A DNA stretch of 64,000 nt from Micropterus salmoides (lineage: Eukaryota; Chordata; Actinopteri; Centrarchiformes; Centrarchidae): positions 18,672,664 through 18,736,663 of the forward strand of contig NW_024044459.1 of NCBI RefSeq assembly GCF_014851395.1. Reading direction: 5' to 3'. Shown here piece after piece: positions 36,566 through 46,649 of this stretch. The notes under the pieces are model-generated. The model was not told the origin of the DNA and made no database searches. It was given only the letters and a program-made list of their open reading frames with translations. The position numbers and the translations under genes were made by a program. Position 1 is the stretch's first letter; each line of letters begins with the position of its first letter.

Positions 36566-37441
36566 GGTTTTCCATTGTAGAAATGTTGCACCTGTACCTG
36601 CTTCCAGGTACTTTTTTTTGTATCACCTCACCTCCATCGAGGTTCCAAGCGAGCTGAGGGATACTAAAATGTAAAAATACAACAGACTGCTGATTGGTCA
36701 GAGAGAACCGTCACTATTCACTGCATCATCATTGTGTGTGCCAGACAGAGGCCAGCAACAGAAAGTTTTATATTTTACAGTTTTTGTATGGAATTTCATC
36801 ACTAAATCCACTTCTGAGAAGTTTTGAGGTGAGAAATCAGCTGTGTAGATTTTGAATATTGACAGTTTTACGAGAAGTGATGGCGGAACAAAAATGTGCT
36901 TGAATATTGTTGAGTTGAGGAGCTCCGCAAGTGGCTGCGGGGGAAGCCTGCGCCAATTCACGGGAGGAGCGTGTGAGGCCGGCCAGCCGCCCGCTCAGAG
37001 CCCTCTGCTCCCGCTGTCACACAGACCGCTGCAGCAACAACGGCAGAGGATAATCATATTAGTGAGGGTATATTAACCCTTACATGGGTATATGATACTT
37101 CAAAGCACTCCAACAATGCAATATCATGTAGCGCTGTAGGTGCCAAGCCATGGACCTCTGTCATAAAGACAATGGGAATGAAACAGCAGTGGGAAGGGGC
37201 AACAACAGGGACACTGGTTTGAAAGCTCAAACACACAGCTGGAAGGTTTTCATACCGCTTATCTGTCTTTACATTCTGAGGAATGTTGAAACGTTTTAAC
37301 TTAAAAAAGAGAAAGCTGTGTGGATCACTGGTGTGTGTGTTGCATTGAACATTACGTCGCGGCAGTTGTGTGTGGGGTCGGTATAGCGACCCCACACACA
37401 AGCTATGTGCTATCTCTGGGTACTATCTGCAATAGAAAACA
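36566..37441. mobile_element. DNA element nested in the TTAA element; family repeated in the scamp1 intron
   Basis: The ends GGTTTTCCATTG (36,566) and CAATAGAAAAC (37,430-37,440) form short imperfect inverted repeats, 10 of 11 bases over the matching core. The interior shares long blocks with the inverted fragment at 51,173-51,635: 'aaaatgtgcttgaatattgt', 'gttgaggagctccgcaag', 'accgcttatctgtctttaca' and 'gaacattacgtcgcggcagt'. Relative to that copy this one carries the additional 180-bp unit at 37,055-37,234. No transposase is encoded. Confidence 0.68.
37055..37234. repeat. 180-bp repeat unit, copy 1
   Basis: Almost identical to 40,647-40,825 over its full length, from 'catattagtga' to 'gaaagctcaaaca'. 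Only about ten substitutions are visible by eye. It sits inside the nested DNA element and is missing from the related copy at 51.2-51.6 kb. The minus strand is open in both copies. Confidence 0.85.
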
Positions 37442-38618
37442 GAGCAGAGTAGAGTCAAGTAGAGTCAAGTCCATCGATTTGTGCTATGGTAGCATTTTTC
37501 AGCAAGGCAGCATAGATCGTCAACACCAGCAACAGTTCAACGTTTAGTCCTAAAGACGATGCAACTCTGACTCTGTTTGGGCCTGGAAAGTCTGTAAGTA
37601 TGCTTTATTGGTTGTGAATTATATTTAAAATAAACACGGCAATGTAACTTCACAGACTGTTCAAGTGTGGAGTTGTTGCAAACGCTGGCTAACACAGCTA
37701 AAGTTATAACTGTAAAATGCTAATGTTACACCCGATGTGAAAGCTACTGAGCAAACGTTCAAATTGTTTGGCCAATTTTATGTAAAATTGAGTTGAAATA
37801 TGGTGATTTTTGTAGTGTTTATGGTAAGATGTGGAGCAATGATGCTGTGTGGTTGTGGACTTGTGAGTAACTTATACTATCTGCTAGGTTATGGTCGCAG
37901 TCTGAAGTGGCTTTGATTTGGATCACACTACCTTGTTTCTTATGACCCACCCTTCTCTGCTTCTGATTGGCTAGTAGTCCTTACCTGGGATGTGCAACTC
38001 CCAACAAAGATTTTGTACAAGTAAGATGCATCACTCTGTAGCTGAAGAGCGGAGCGTACAACACACAGGGTGAAAAGAAGAGCTGCAGCAATGTGCAGTA
38101 TGAGAAAAATATGGTGTTTTTTGAAAAATAAACCATCTAAACCAGTTCTGGTTCAACCCCTAATTAAGATTTTGAACCTGAAAATGAGCATAATACCACC
38201 TCTTTAAATGTTGAGGTTTTTATGTTGAAGGTTGTTAGTTGTTCATTTATATAATCTATGGGCAATACAACTGACACAAATAATTGTTACTGACATTTGT
38301 TTTCGCCATTTGTAGTATATTTGCCTACATTACTGCTGGGAATCTTGTATGTGACCTTATGATGTCTGGCTCTTTATCTGTATTGACAGTTGAAAGCGAT
38401 GTATAGTAAGTGACATTTGAAATGAGGCCTACTTCTACAAGTGAACATAAAAGCCAAAACAATAGCATATATCTTAAATAAAGACCATCATCCATACTTT
38501 TACATTAAGTAGGATTTCAAAAATTGAAAGGTAATCATTATATAAAGTATATATTTAAAAAAGTCTCTAAAAACTTAGTTGCATCTTTTATACACCAAAG
38601 AGAATGTAGGGTCTTTAG

Positions 38619-39216
38619 TAATAATAATAATAAATTGAATTTGTATAGCGCTTTTCACAAACTCAAAGTCGCTTTACAGAGCAGATAAAAAAACATGACA
38701 ACAAACGGCTACGGATAGGCAGAGGTGAAGAGATGGGTCTTAAGGCGGGACTGGAAAATGGTGAGGGACTCAGAGGTGCGGATCTCATGGGGGAGGGAGT
38801 TCCAGAACCTGGGAGCTGCCCTGGAAAAGGCTCTGTCCCCAAAACTGCGGAGCTTGGACTTGAGGAAGTAGAGGAGACCGGCTGAGGTGGATCTGAGGGA
38901 CCGTGAGGGTTGGTAGGGGGAGAGGAGGACAGAGAGGTATGAAGGGGCCAGGTGGTGAATGGCTTTGTAGGAAAGGACCAGGATTTTGTATGTGATCCGG
39001 TGAGAAATGGGAAGCCAGTGTAGTTGTTTTAGGACTGGAGTGATGTGGTGCCAGGATTTGGAGCGGGTGATGAGTCGTGCGGCTGAGTTCTGGACCAGTT
39101 GGAGTCTTTTTATGTAGGCTGAGCTGATACCAAGGAGTAGTGAGTTGCAGTAGTCCAGCCGTGAGGAGATGAAGGCGTGAATGAGTCTTTCAGCAGCAGA
39201 GGGTGTGAGTTCCATG
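38619..39216 (-). mobile_element. 5'-truncated L2-like LINE, minus strand
   Basis: About 600 bp of the 3' end of a non-LTR retrotransposon read on the minus strand. Its 3' tail gives 'cgctatacaaattcaattta' followed by ATT repeats (38,619-38,635 on the plus strand as TAA repeats). The coding part is the C-terminal region of ORF2. It differs in tail and sequence from the copy at 24.3-26.3 kb, so it is a separate subfamily. Confidence 0.85.
38709..39215 (-). pseudogene. L2-like ORF2 C-terminal fragment
   Basis: An uninterrupted minus-strand frame of 168 residues with 'LIHAFISSRLDYCNSLLLGI', 'SAARLITRSKSWHHITPVLK', 'LHWLPISHRITYKILVL', 'RAFSRAAPRFWNSLPHEIR' and a final 'FQSRLKTHLFTSAYP'. These are the conserved segments after the RT core in L2/CR1-type ORF2. 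The RT catalytic domain and endonuclease are missing. The frame is unbroken, so the insertion is fairly recent, but it cannot be functional alone. Confidence 0.87.
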
Positions 39217-39219
39217 TAG

Positions 39220-40646
39220 TGTTTTTCCAGTTTTGTTTTAGCTGAATACTATCAGCTACTATCTACTGTCACAGATTTACAGTTTTACATTTAAAGTGTC
39301 ATAAAGTCACATCAAACCCTGTTAGTTCTGGTAATTAAGTGTAATTTAGGACACTTATTCTATCATGCAAGAAGTGACAAATCATTAACATGTTACAATG
39401 TCTATCTTTGCATCCCTGAAAAACAACCTGTTAAAACAAAATCAGCTAGTTCAATTTTCAGTTCAATTAAAGTACTGTTAAAGCTCAAATTTGCATATAT
39501 GTGCATCACAATGATTCCTGCTGGGGACCTTTGAAATAAAGGCAAAAATGCAAAAAGTACATTAAGACTATCCAAACAGATAAAAGAAGAGAAAAACAAC
39601 TTCATTTGGAGAGCAAAGGAAAGTACTTATATTAAAACCAGCAGATTTTAGTTGCAGCAGACTTCAGGTCTAATATTATTTATTCCTCCCTTTTTTACAA
39701 ACCAATAAAATTAAGAATTAATCTGCACATTCAGTTAATAACTGAATTTGATCTTGGTGTGTGAGAAATAAAATGGACCTGACCTCCAAGGCAAGCCCAG
39801 ACTAACTAATGACGTCCTCAGCTCAGTTAATATTTCAGCATCAGCTAGCCGGTGTTGGAATGATCTTGATGCTATTAGTAGACTAATGGCTAAATACTAC
39901 GGCACTGCTAAAGAGGAGCCAGCCACTGACACACATAGCATCTGTTGGCTCGCTTAGCATGGACATAAATGAGCATATGAAATGGAGACATGAGAGGGAT
40001 GGGCACACCAGTGACCCCTACATATATACATGCACATATACAGACACATACACCACACACATATACACGAGCACACACACGTGCACACGAGCACGGACAT
40101 GGTGACCCCTACACGGTTGATGAGATGGGAGCTGATATGCGAGTCAGACGGAGCCACATTTGTAAAAAGCAATAGCCAATTACGGCAGCCCGGGCTGGGG
40201 GATAATAGCCTGCCTGTCAGGCTCCGTGTGCAGTATATGTGAGCGCATGTATGTGTGTGTGTCTGTGCCTGAGCACGTAGTACCCAAGAGTGAATATCGG
40301 GTTCCTATTCTCATCTATTTGCCCTATATCTCCATTCCTTAGATATTAATTTCAGAGCAGCGCTGCAGCACAGGGCCCAGGTCGTTAGTGTGATTCATTT
40401 GGGCATCATCCAAAATGGGCACGAAAAAGACAAAGAGTAAGCCATGTCTACCAAAATGGGAGGCATATTTCTGTAAGATTTCAGCACCATGGAATAATGG
40501 GGAGGTTTTTTATCCATAATATTCTCTACCCATGCTTTATATTTCAAATGATGTGCAAATGATGTGCTTCACAAATACTGAGTGAAGCAGAACATGAAGA
40601 TTGAAAATAAAAATATTGATAAAATATACAAGAACTACACTAACAA
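39220..40646. other. non-coding, nothing certain
   Basis: No gene seen. 39,770-39,960 and 40,280-40,520 are non-repetitive, with words such as GATATTAATTTC and GTGATTCATTTGGG, and could be regulatory. 40,020-40,100 is a CA/TG alternating stretch. Confidence 0.4.
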
Positions 40647-40825
40647 CATATTAGTGATGGTATATTAACCCCTACACTGGTATATGATACTTCAAAGCAC
40701 TCCAACAATGCAATATCATGTAGCGCTGTAGGTGCCAAGCCACGGACCTCTGTCATAAAGACACTGGGAATGAAACAGCAGTGGGAAGGGGCAACAACAG
40801 GGACATTGGTTTGAAAGCTCAAACA
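40647..40825. repeat. 180-bp repeat unit, copy 2
   Basis: Stand-alone second copy of the unit at 37,055-37,234, same orientation, about 3.4 kb away. The flanks differ completely from copy 1, which fixes the unit's limits. No obvious terminal inverted repeat is visible. Confidence 0.85.
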
Positions 40826-40852
40826 TTAGTGTGTGTCCTGTACTTTCCACAG

Positions 40853-40996
40853 ACACATGATCTCCTCAAGGACTCGGCCCTGTCAGCCACAGTGGCCAGC
40901 CACCTGAAACAGAGGAATGATAGACTATCAGAGGAAGGGAAACTGTTCAAGGGAATTGGATTTAGTGGTCTAGTGCTGACACATGGCTTTGAGCAT
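40853..40996 (+). other. exon-like block of unknown identity
   Basis: 'tgtcctgtactttccacag' is a good acceptor ending at 40,852. The frame that begins exactly there is open and reads protein-like (THDLLKDSALSATVASHLKQ, then RNDRLSEEGKLFKG) as far as GAGCATG before GTAGAA at 40,997, a weak donor. I recognise no family. It directly follows the 180-bp repeat copy, so it may be repeat-derived or a chance frame. Confidence 0.15.
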
Positions 40997-41019
40997 GGTA
41001 GAAAAGCACTTTAACTCTT

Positions 41020-42034
41020 CAGTGCATTTATTGCATGTACACACCCCATAAAACATGGGTCTATGTTGTAGCACTTACAGTAACACACACACAGTGCATA
41101 CATAACGCTCGCTCAGAAGCAGCGAGGTTGTCAGAAGAAACCAAAATCTTTGTGTTCTTTTTGCAAATGTCTCCTGACATGGTCTCATCTCTACAGAAGA
41201 AAATCGATAAGAGGTTGACAACAGACTGAGAAAGATTGTCACAAAGGCTTGTAGAAATGTTGGAACTGTTTAAAGTTCACATCACGGGCGACATAGCTCA
41301 GCCCCATCGATAACTTTATACTCTCCACAGTGTCTGCAGAAAGGTTCAAGCAGTCATTTGTTCCTAGTGTGATGAGACTGTAGATTGAACATAATGGAGT
41401 TTTACCTGACCTATTCTAAAAGTGTTTTTTTCCCCTCTGTGAGCAGCAACTTGATTCAGCTTTGTTATCTGCATTTGTTGTAACCACATTTCCAATGGTG
41501 GGACTCGCACAGACAGACATCCATGCACACAAGCCCTAGACTCCAAGTATTTATAAATGCATTGTCCCTGCAGTTGCCACCTTATCATTTCCATAAAATC
41601 AAATCACAGAGAAGGCAAAAATGACAGCCCTACAGGATTGAAACACCATGAAACCATAGCAATGATGTGGTACTGCTTTTTATAGCATTTTTTGATTTTA
41701 TAGTATTATGTGATTGCATTTAAAGCAGTTCTCTATAAAGAAAAAATTTACTAACTGAAAATAAATTATTTTTCAAGGGCTGGCAGAAAACAAGCGCATG
41801 GATTTTAAATCTGTTCTGAGGCTGTAAATAGTCTGCTCTTGTTGTTCATATTTATTTATATTGTGACACTGTAGAAAAATGAAAGTCTGGTGACGATATG
41901 GTGGATTGTAAAAGTTCACAATTTTTTTTACCAGCAAGCCTCTCCATGGATATTAATATTATACATGGTTCATATGCACTTAAAGAAATCCTAGATTGGG
42001 GCTTTAATGCTGAAAACAAACAATGAAGTTAGAG
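41020..42034. other. non-coding, nothing recognised
   Basis: No gene, repeat or clear regulatory cluster seen. Confidence 0.45.
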
Positions 42035-42165
42035 TGTATCCTATGCGATATTCTCCCCTCTCCTATTCATCTCCGTAATAGAGATGCAAGCTCTGTAATG
42101 CTCGCTGGGAGCCAAGCATGAGATTGAGGATTTCTCACACACCATGCATTATTCATAGTCCAGAG
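42035..42165. promoter_or_regulatory. candidate conserved non-coding enhancer
   Basis: Non-repetitive block with CTCCGTAATAGAGATGC, GTAATGCTCGCTGGGAGCC and CATGCATTATTCATAG. It is the first of a run of enhancer-like blocks leading towards scamp1. Confidence 0.28.
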
Positions 42166-42186
42166 CAACAGAGTGTGTAAGATGAG

Positions 42187-42322
42187 AATTACACAGCATG
42201 AAGAGAACAGGGGAGAGGGGACTGAGGGTAAAAGAGGGGGAGAGGAGAGGAAGGAGAGGGGAGCAAAGGTGAGAGACCGTGTGGAAGAGAAAGAGATAAA
42301 GGAGAAGAAAAGAGAGCAGGAT
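42187..42322. repeat. purine-rich tract
   Basis: About 135 bp dominated by G and A on the plus strand (GGGGAGAGGGGA, GGGGGAGAGGAGAGG-type words). The frame through it is low complexity and not a gene. Confidence 0.75.
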
Positions 42323-42329
42323 AGTGGAC

Positions 42330-42590
42330 ACTGTCAGACCTCCATTTCCTATCCCTTTCAGGTTAACCCCAGGATTGTTTCTGGAGTTTGTGAACAGTGG
42401 GGTGGGGGAAATGAATATGGAACCGGGAGCCCAGATTGGCTCACAATTTGCATTTGTTAAATGTGCGTCTGGTGAGTTAGTTTGTATTCCGAGCACAAAC
42501 GGAGTAGTGAGCAGGAAATTTCAGGGTTCTGTTATGATTCGTGTCCGGCCTTCATTCTTCATAATGAAAAACAATGGGAAGTGAGTCAGG
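42330..42590. promoter_or_regulatory. candidate conserved non-coding enhancer
   Basis: Non-repetitive block with an exact POU octamer ATTTGCAT (42,446-42,453) next to TGTTAAATG, and with CTTCATAATG. The octamer alone is expected a couple of times by chance in a window this size, so the call rests on the whole composition. Confidence 0.3.
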
Positions 42591-43134
42591 GTTGGAATTG
42601 ATTTGTTTAACAATGGAAATGAAACAAAGTAGGAGGCATGGACCAAAATAGGAGGCATGCTATCTTAAATGAAAGCTCGGAACCAAGAAATTGCAAGATT
42701 GTGGCTGATACAATTTGACAAATGACTTGTACAGAATGATATACAGCATTTTTCATCAGAATAATTGGTAGATGGATAGAAAAAAATGACTCCATGTCCA
42801 TTACAGTGTAAAAATATTCCTGTGCTGACATTCGTGGGCTGGCCAATAAACTCTCTGCACTTAATTTACAGCTCAAAAAGTTCTTGAAAAAAAGGTGACA
42901 CAGTTGTACAATGTAAAAGTAATTTTTCAGCAAACATTTTCTGATTGTAATTATTAAATCAAAGCAGGTTAAGTAATATGAAATAGTAGCAATAAAATGT
43001 TACTTATTCCTCTGATGACCCCATTTGCTTGGTCTGAAAGCCTTTCTTAGCAGGAGACTAATGTTATTAGTTTGCCAAGTTAATGGAATATTACATTATA
43101 TATTTTTTCCTTCCAAGTTAAATACATATGCGAG

Positions 43135-43136
<2 letters not shown>

Positions 43137-43174
<38 letters not shown>
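43137..43174. repeat. (TG)n microsatellite
   Basis: Pure TG run of about 38 bp. Confidence 0.95.
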
Positions 43175-43175
<1 letters not shown>

Positions 43176-43194
43176 ACGTATGTGTCTCCTCAGA

Positions 43195-43430
43195 CGCAGC
43201 CTTAATGACAAGAATGTGATGGTTACTGGCTTTTTAACTTCCCAGTGATGAAAAGCCAGTATTAATTTAGGCTACAGATTTCATTTGTTCCGAACAGGAA
43301 AAACAATATAAATCACTTTTAGAATGATTAGAGAGAGGGTTAGATTAATCCAGGCCTGATTAGGGCATTATGCTGGCTTGTTATGGACACACAGGGTGAC
43401 TGACGGTAATTACTGTCTGTAATAGGAGAG
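43195..43430. promoter_or_regulatory. candidate conserved non-coding enhancer
   Basis: Contains CAGTATTAATTTAGGC, AGAATGATTAGAG, an OTX/PITX-type TAATCC (43,346-43,351), CTGATTAGGGCATTATGC and GGTAATTACTG within about 200 bp. No repeat signature. Among the better enhancer candidates. Confidence 0.38.
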
Positions 43431-44229
43431 CACACGCTCAGTCAAGGCATGAGCCACGGCACAGTGTGTGTGTGAGTGAATTTATGTTTGTGGTAATGTA
43501 CTGTATGTGTGCATGTAGTTTGACTGAAACTAGGGTTGATAATGTTTGCTTTTCACCAATTACACATTGAAATATGTAGATGTGTGCGCAATCAGAGTAC
43601 GAGCTGAGAGCAGCCTTGTGTAAGAGAAAGCCGGCGGATATTGAGAGGGGGTAGGCACAGGGAGAGGTGAAAGAGTCATGGCTTTGTTTATGATTATTGA
43701 TATCCTTAGACAAACATATTCACCTGGATAATAAAAACAGATGGCAGTAGGTGAGGCAAATATTACCATGTGGAAAATTAGAGAGGTGCTAAATCAGCAA
43801 ATCGAACCTCAGCGTGCACAACAGAAACGCACACGCATGCCGAAACCTGTGCACACACACCTGAGACTAATCCACACACACATAATATAGACATCTGAGT
43901 GAAATTTCTACCTCTACAAAAACTGAAGCACTCAAAATTGAGGGATATCCTGATTAGTCTCATCACTTTCACACAAAAATAAAAGTCAAATAAAACCTCT
44001 GGAGCGATCAGTTTTATTCTTTTCAAGCTGCATTAATACCATAGGTGTCTTGAAAGCACTAGAAAACATTGAGCAGATTCAGCAAAGTCTCCATATGCCA
44101 GAATTGTCTTTATTATGGGGAATTTCCTGCAGGTAAAGCTAAATATCTTTTATAGTTTGGAAGCAGACATAAGGTGCCCAATGAGATGTGTCCCATAAAA
44201 GGCATGGAAAATAAGTATGAGTATTTAGC

Positions 44230-44310
44230 AGAACGCTGCACTCTCTCTCCTCCATGCTTCTTTTTTTCCTCCCCCCCTCTGCTTTCTTTCTCTTTCTTTC
44301 TTTCTTTATG
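44230..44310. repeat. pyrimidine-rich tract
   Basis: About 80 bp nearly all C/T, ending in CTTT repeats. Possible triplex-forming or simple low-complexity sequence. Confidence 0.8.
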
Positions 44311-44369
44311 GCAGAAATTGTTCCTTTTCATCACATCACGGGTTGGAAGAGAACTTTAACACACCGTTA

Positions 44370-44660
44370 GCTCAGCAGGAGCTCCACATGATTTGATAGG
44401 CTGAGAGGCACCCCATCGGTCCTTTGGGCTGTAAAACAACTGTCTTGAAGCTTATTTTATGAGTGCACGCCTCTGCTCTTTGCATGTTTATGTCAAACAT
44501 TTGGAACAAATGGCATCCATTGGCTGGAACAACACAGATAAATCTAGTCAATTCATAGGCAGGGAGAGCAGCACAAGCCACTGAGAAAGTGGCCCACTTG
44601 ATGGCTGACAAGAGGAGTGCTTGCATTATTCAATTAATACCTGAAAGGGGTGAATTTTAT
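44370..44660. promoter_or_regulatory. candidate conserved non-coding enhancer
   Basis: Non-repetitive block with CATGATTTGATAGG, TGGCATCCATTGGCTGG and CATTATTCAATTAATACC. Enhancer-like by composition only. Confidence 0.27.
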
Positions 44661-45224
44661 GCAGCATTTGCTAAAGCATCCTCTCGTCAATGTACGCATG
44701 GCACACACAAATACATACACACACACACATACTCCCACACAAACACAGGGACTTGTGTTTGTTCCTGGGAAAAGACTGGACTCCCCTTCCATTTTGCCAA
44801 ATCAAATATACAGTGAGAGCAAGCTAAAAGGCACTTTCAATCAGCAGCTCTGGGTCTGTCTGTCAATCTGGGAACAACAACAATCTAGCCTACTTGGAGT
44901 GGTCTAGTCAACATCCATTCCCCAATAAATTCAATCAGGGATGCTTTGTGTGCGTGTCGTTGTGTGAGTTGGGAGAGTCTAAGCGCAAGTGTTTATGAGA
45001 GAGCCAGAGCGAAGGACAGAGACTTTTTCTGACAGGGTTGCTTTAGAACAACAAAGGATCTGTTTAAAGTGACACCTGCACGTATAGAGGATGTTGAATA
45101 TTCATAAAACAAAAGATACAGACACATCTAGGTTATAAATACAGGATATAAAGAGGTGAATACATTTTACAGTGACAATAGGAATCTCTAGTTCACCAAA
45201 TAATCTTAGAAAGCCAAGTAGCAG

Positions 45225-45600
45225 AGTTAACAGGCCTGAGCTAATGACACTGATATGGAGGGCTGCACGCTGGAGTGATTGTCTGACTGTTTGAGACCCA
45301 AAAGCAGCAATAGCAGGCTCATCATGGACTCGCACTCTCATTATTTGGCCACAAATGGAAATGCAAATCGCTCGCTTTGCTGCGGACGCCTCAAATTTAT
45401 TAAACTAAAAGGTTTAATTTCCATTTTTCTCTGCATCAGCTTTATTTATAAATGTCGTGCCCTATGAAGACCCTGTTATTTTTTCCCTCTCCTGCAGGCT
45501 CTTAACAAATCTGCTCATTAATATGGAAATGGAGAATCAATCGCTTTTCCGGCGACAGAGGGCTGTTTCCCTCTGCGGTGTGTAATGTGCTCTGACTGGT
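45225..45600. promoter_or_regulatory. candidate conserved non-coding enhancer
   Basis: Long non-repetitive block with GAGCTAATGACAC, an exact octamer ATGCAAAT (45,361-45,368), AAATTTATTAAAC, GGTTTAATTTCC, GCTCATTAATATGG and GAGAATCAATCGC. This mixture of POU, homeodomain and SOX-like words over nearly 400 bp resembles known vertebrate CNEs. Confidence 0.4.
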
Positions 45601-45633
45601 CAACAGCACAAACAGATTCACAAGCACACACAC

Positions 45634-45650
45634 AATATATATATATATAT
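45634..45650. repeat. (AT)n microsatellite
   Basis: AT run of 17 bp following a short CA run. Confidence 0.8.
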
Positions 45651-45809
45651 AAAGCTATACATTAATACATATCTATACACAGTCTCTATTTATATCTCCA
45701 TCCATATATGAATACAAGAATAACACATTCTACACAGTATTTTACTATATGGCAGTGACATCATCTTAATACTGAATTCAGACTATTGCCAGAATGGCAG
45801 CAGATGTTG

Positions 45810-45990
45810 CAGCATTAATAACCCATAATATCAAGTCCTGCTTATTCAACCTTTTCAGAGCCCTAAAATAACACTCATAGACCGTAATGAGATTAATTAT
45901 GCACACGGTTCTTATTCAGGGCAATATGATGATAATTGCATCTGCGGCTTTTAACACTTGGTCGTCATGTTGGCCAGTAAATTGCTTCTC
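45810..45990. promoter_or_regulatory. candidate conserved non-coding enhancer
   Basis: Contains CCATAATATCAAG, CCGTAATGAGATTAATTATG (45,883-45,902) and GATGATAATTGCATC. High homeodomain core density without repeats. Confidence 0.38.
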
Positions 45991-46293
45991 TCTCCCTCTC
46001 CATCTGCCTGCCTGCCTCTCTCTCTCTTCTCCTGTCTGTCTACAGTCAACAGTGGGGAGTGAACTATCACACCTATCCACTCTGGTCCACGACCTAATGA
46101 ACATTTCTAAATGGCCATGACCAGCTGGTTAAGAGACTAATGTAGCAGCTATTAGCCAAAGCAGTTGTTTCCACACAGAGTCATCTGTGGAAAGCAGCAC
46201 AGGAAAAGCAGGAGAGAGTGGACAAGGACAGACAGGTCCCCCTTTTCCCACTATTTCTTTTCATATCCGCACACATATATACAGTGCATACGT

Positions 46294-46294
<1 letters not shown>

Positions 46295-46336
<42 letters not shown>
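46295..46336. repeat. (CA)n microsatellite
   Basis: CA run of about 42 bp. Three overlapping open frames through it are artefacts. Confidence 0.95.
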
Positions 46337-46337
<1 letters not shown>

Positions 46338-46489
46338 CACAGCATGTTTATCTTTCACATTCTGCAGCAAACAAGCCATGTGACATATTCTCAACCCACA
46401 GTGCATTAGTGCTTATTAGGGCCTCAAGGTGTGTGAGTGTATGTGTGTCTTATTAGGAAAATTCAGTTTCACTCAAGGTCTCAGCACTA

Positions 46490-46571
46490 TGGTTGCAGAC
46501 CAGTGGCCATTGATTATTCATAGAGTCTGTGATTGGGTCCATTAATACAAGATTAGGGAAGGAACTGATGC

Positions 46572-46577
<6 letters not shown>
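46490..46577. promoter_or_regulatory. candidate enhancer-like block
   Basis: Short non-repetitive block with CCATTGATTATTCATAG, GTGATTGGG and CCATTAATACAAGATTAGGG, directly left of a long TG run. Confidence 0.3.

Positions 46578-46640
<63 letters not shown>
46578..46640. repeat. (TG)n microsatellite
   Basis: Pure TG run of about 63 bp, the longest simple run of its kind in the window. Confidence 0.97.
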
Positions 46641-46643
<3 letters not shown>

Positions 46644-46649
46644 TTGGGC

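Larger units (their letters stand above)
36250..38207. mobile_element. non-autonomous DNA transposon with 20-bp inverted ends and TTAA borders
   Basis: The left end TTAAAGAGGTGGTATTATGC (36,250-36,269) is a perfect inverted copy of the right end at 38,188-38,207. Each end starts with TTAA, the target used by piggyBac-type elements, so a piggyBac-like origin is a reasonable inference. The interior has no transposase frame. A second element lies inside (36,566-37,441), which explains part of the 1,958-bp length. Confidence 0.78.

Noticed and set aside
3416..45368. Exact POU octamers as a significant repeated signal (3,416; 17,019; 39,489; 42,446; 45,361)
   Set aside because: About two are expected by chance in 64 kb counting both strands and the composition is AT-rich, so five is not convincing by itself.
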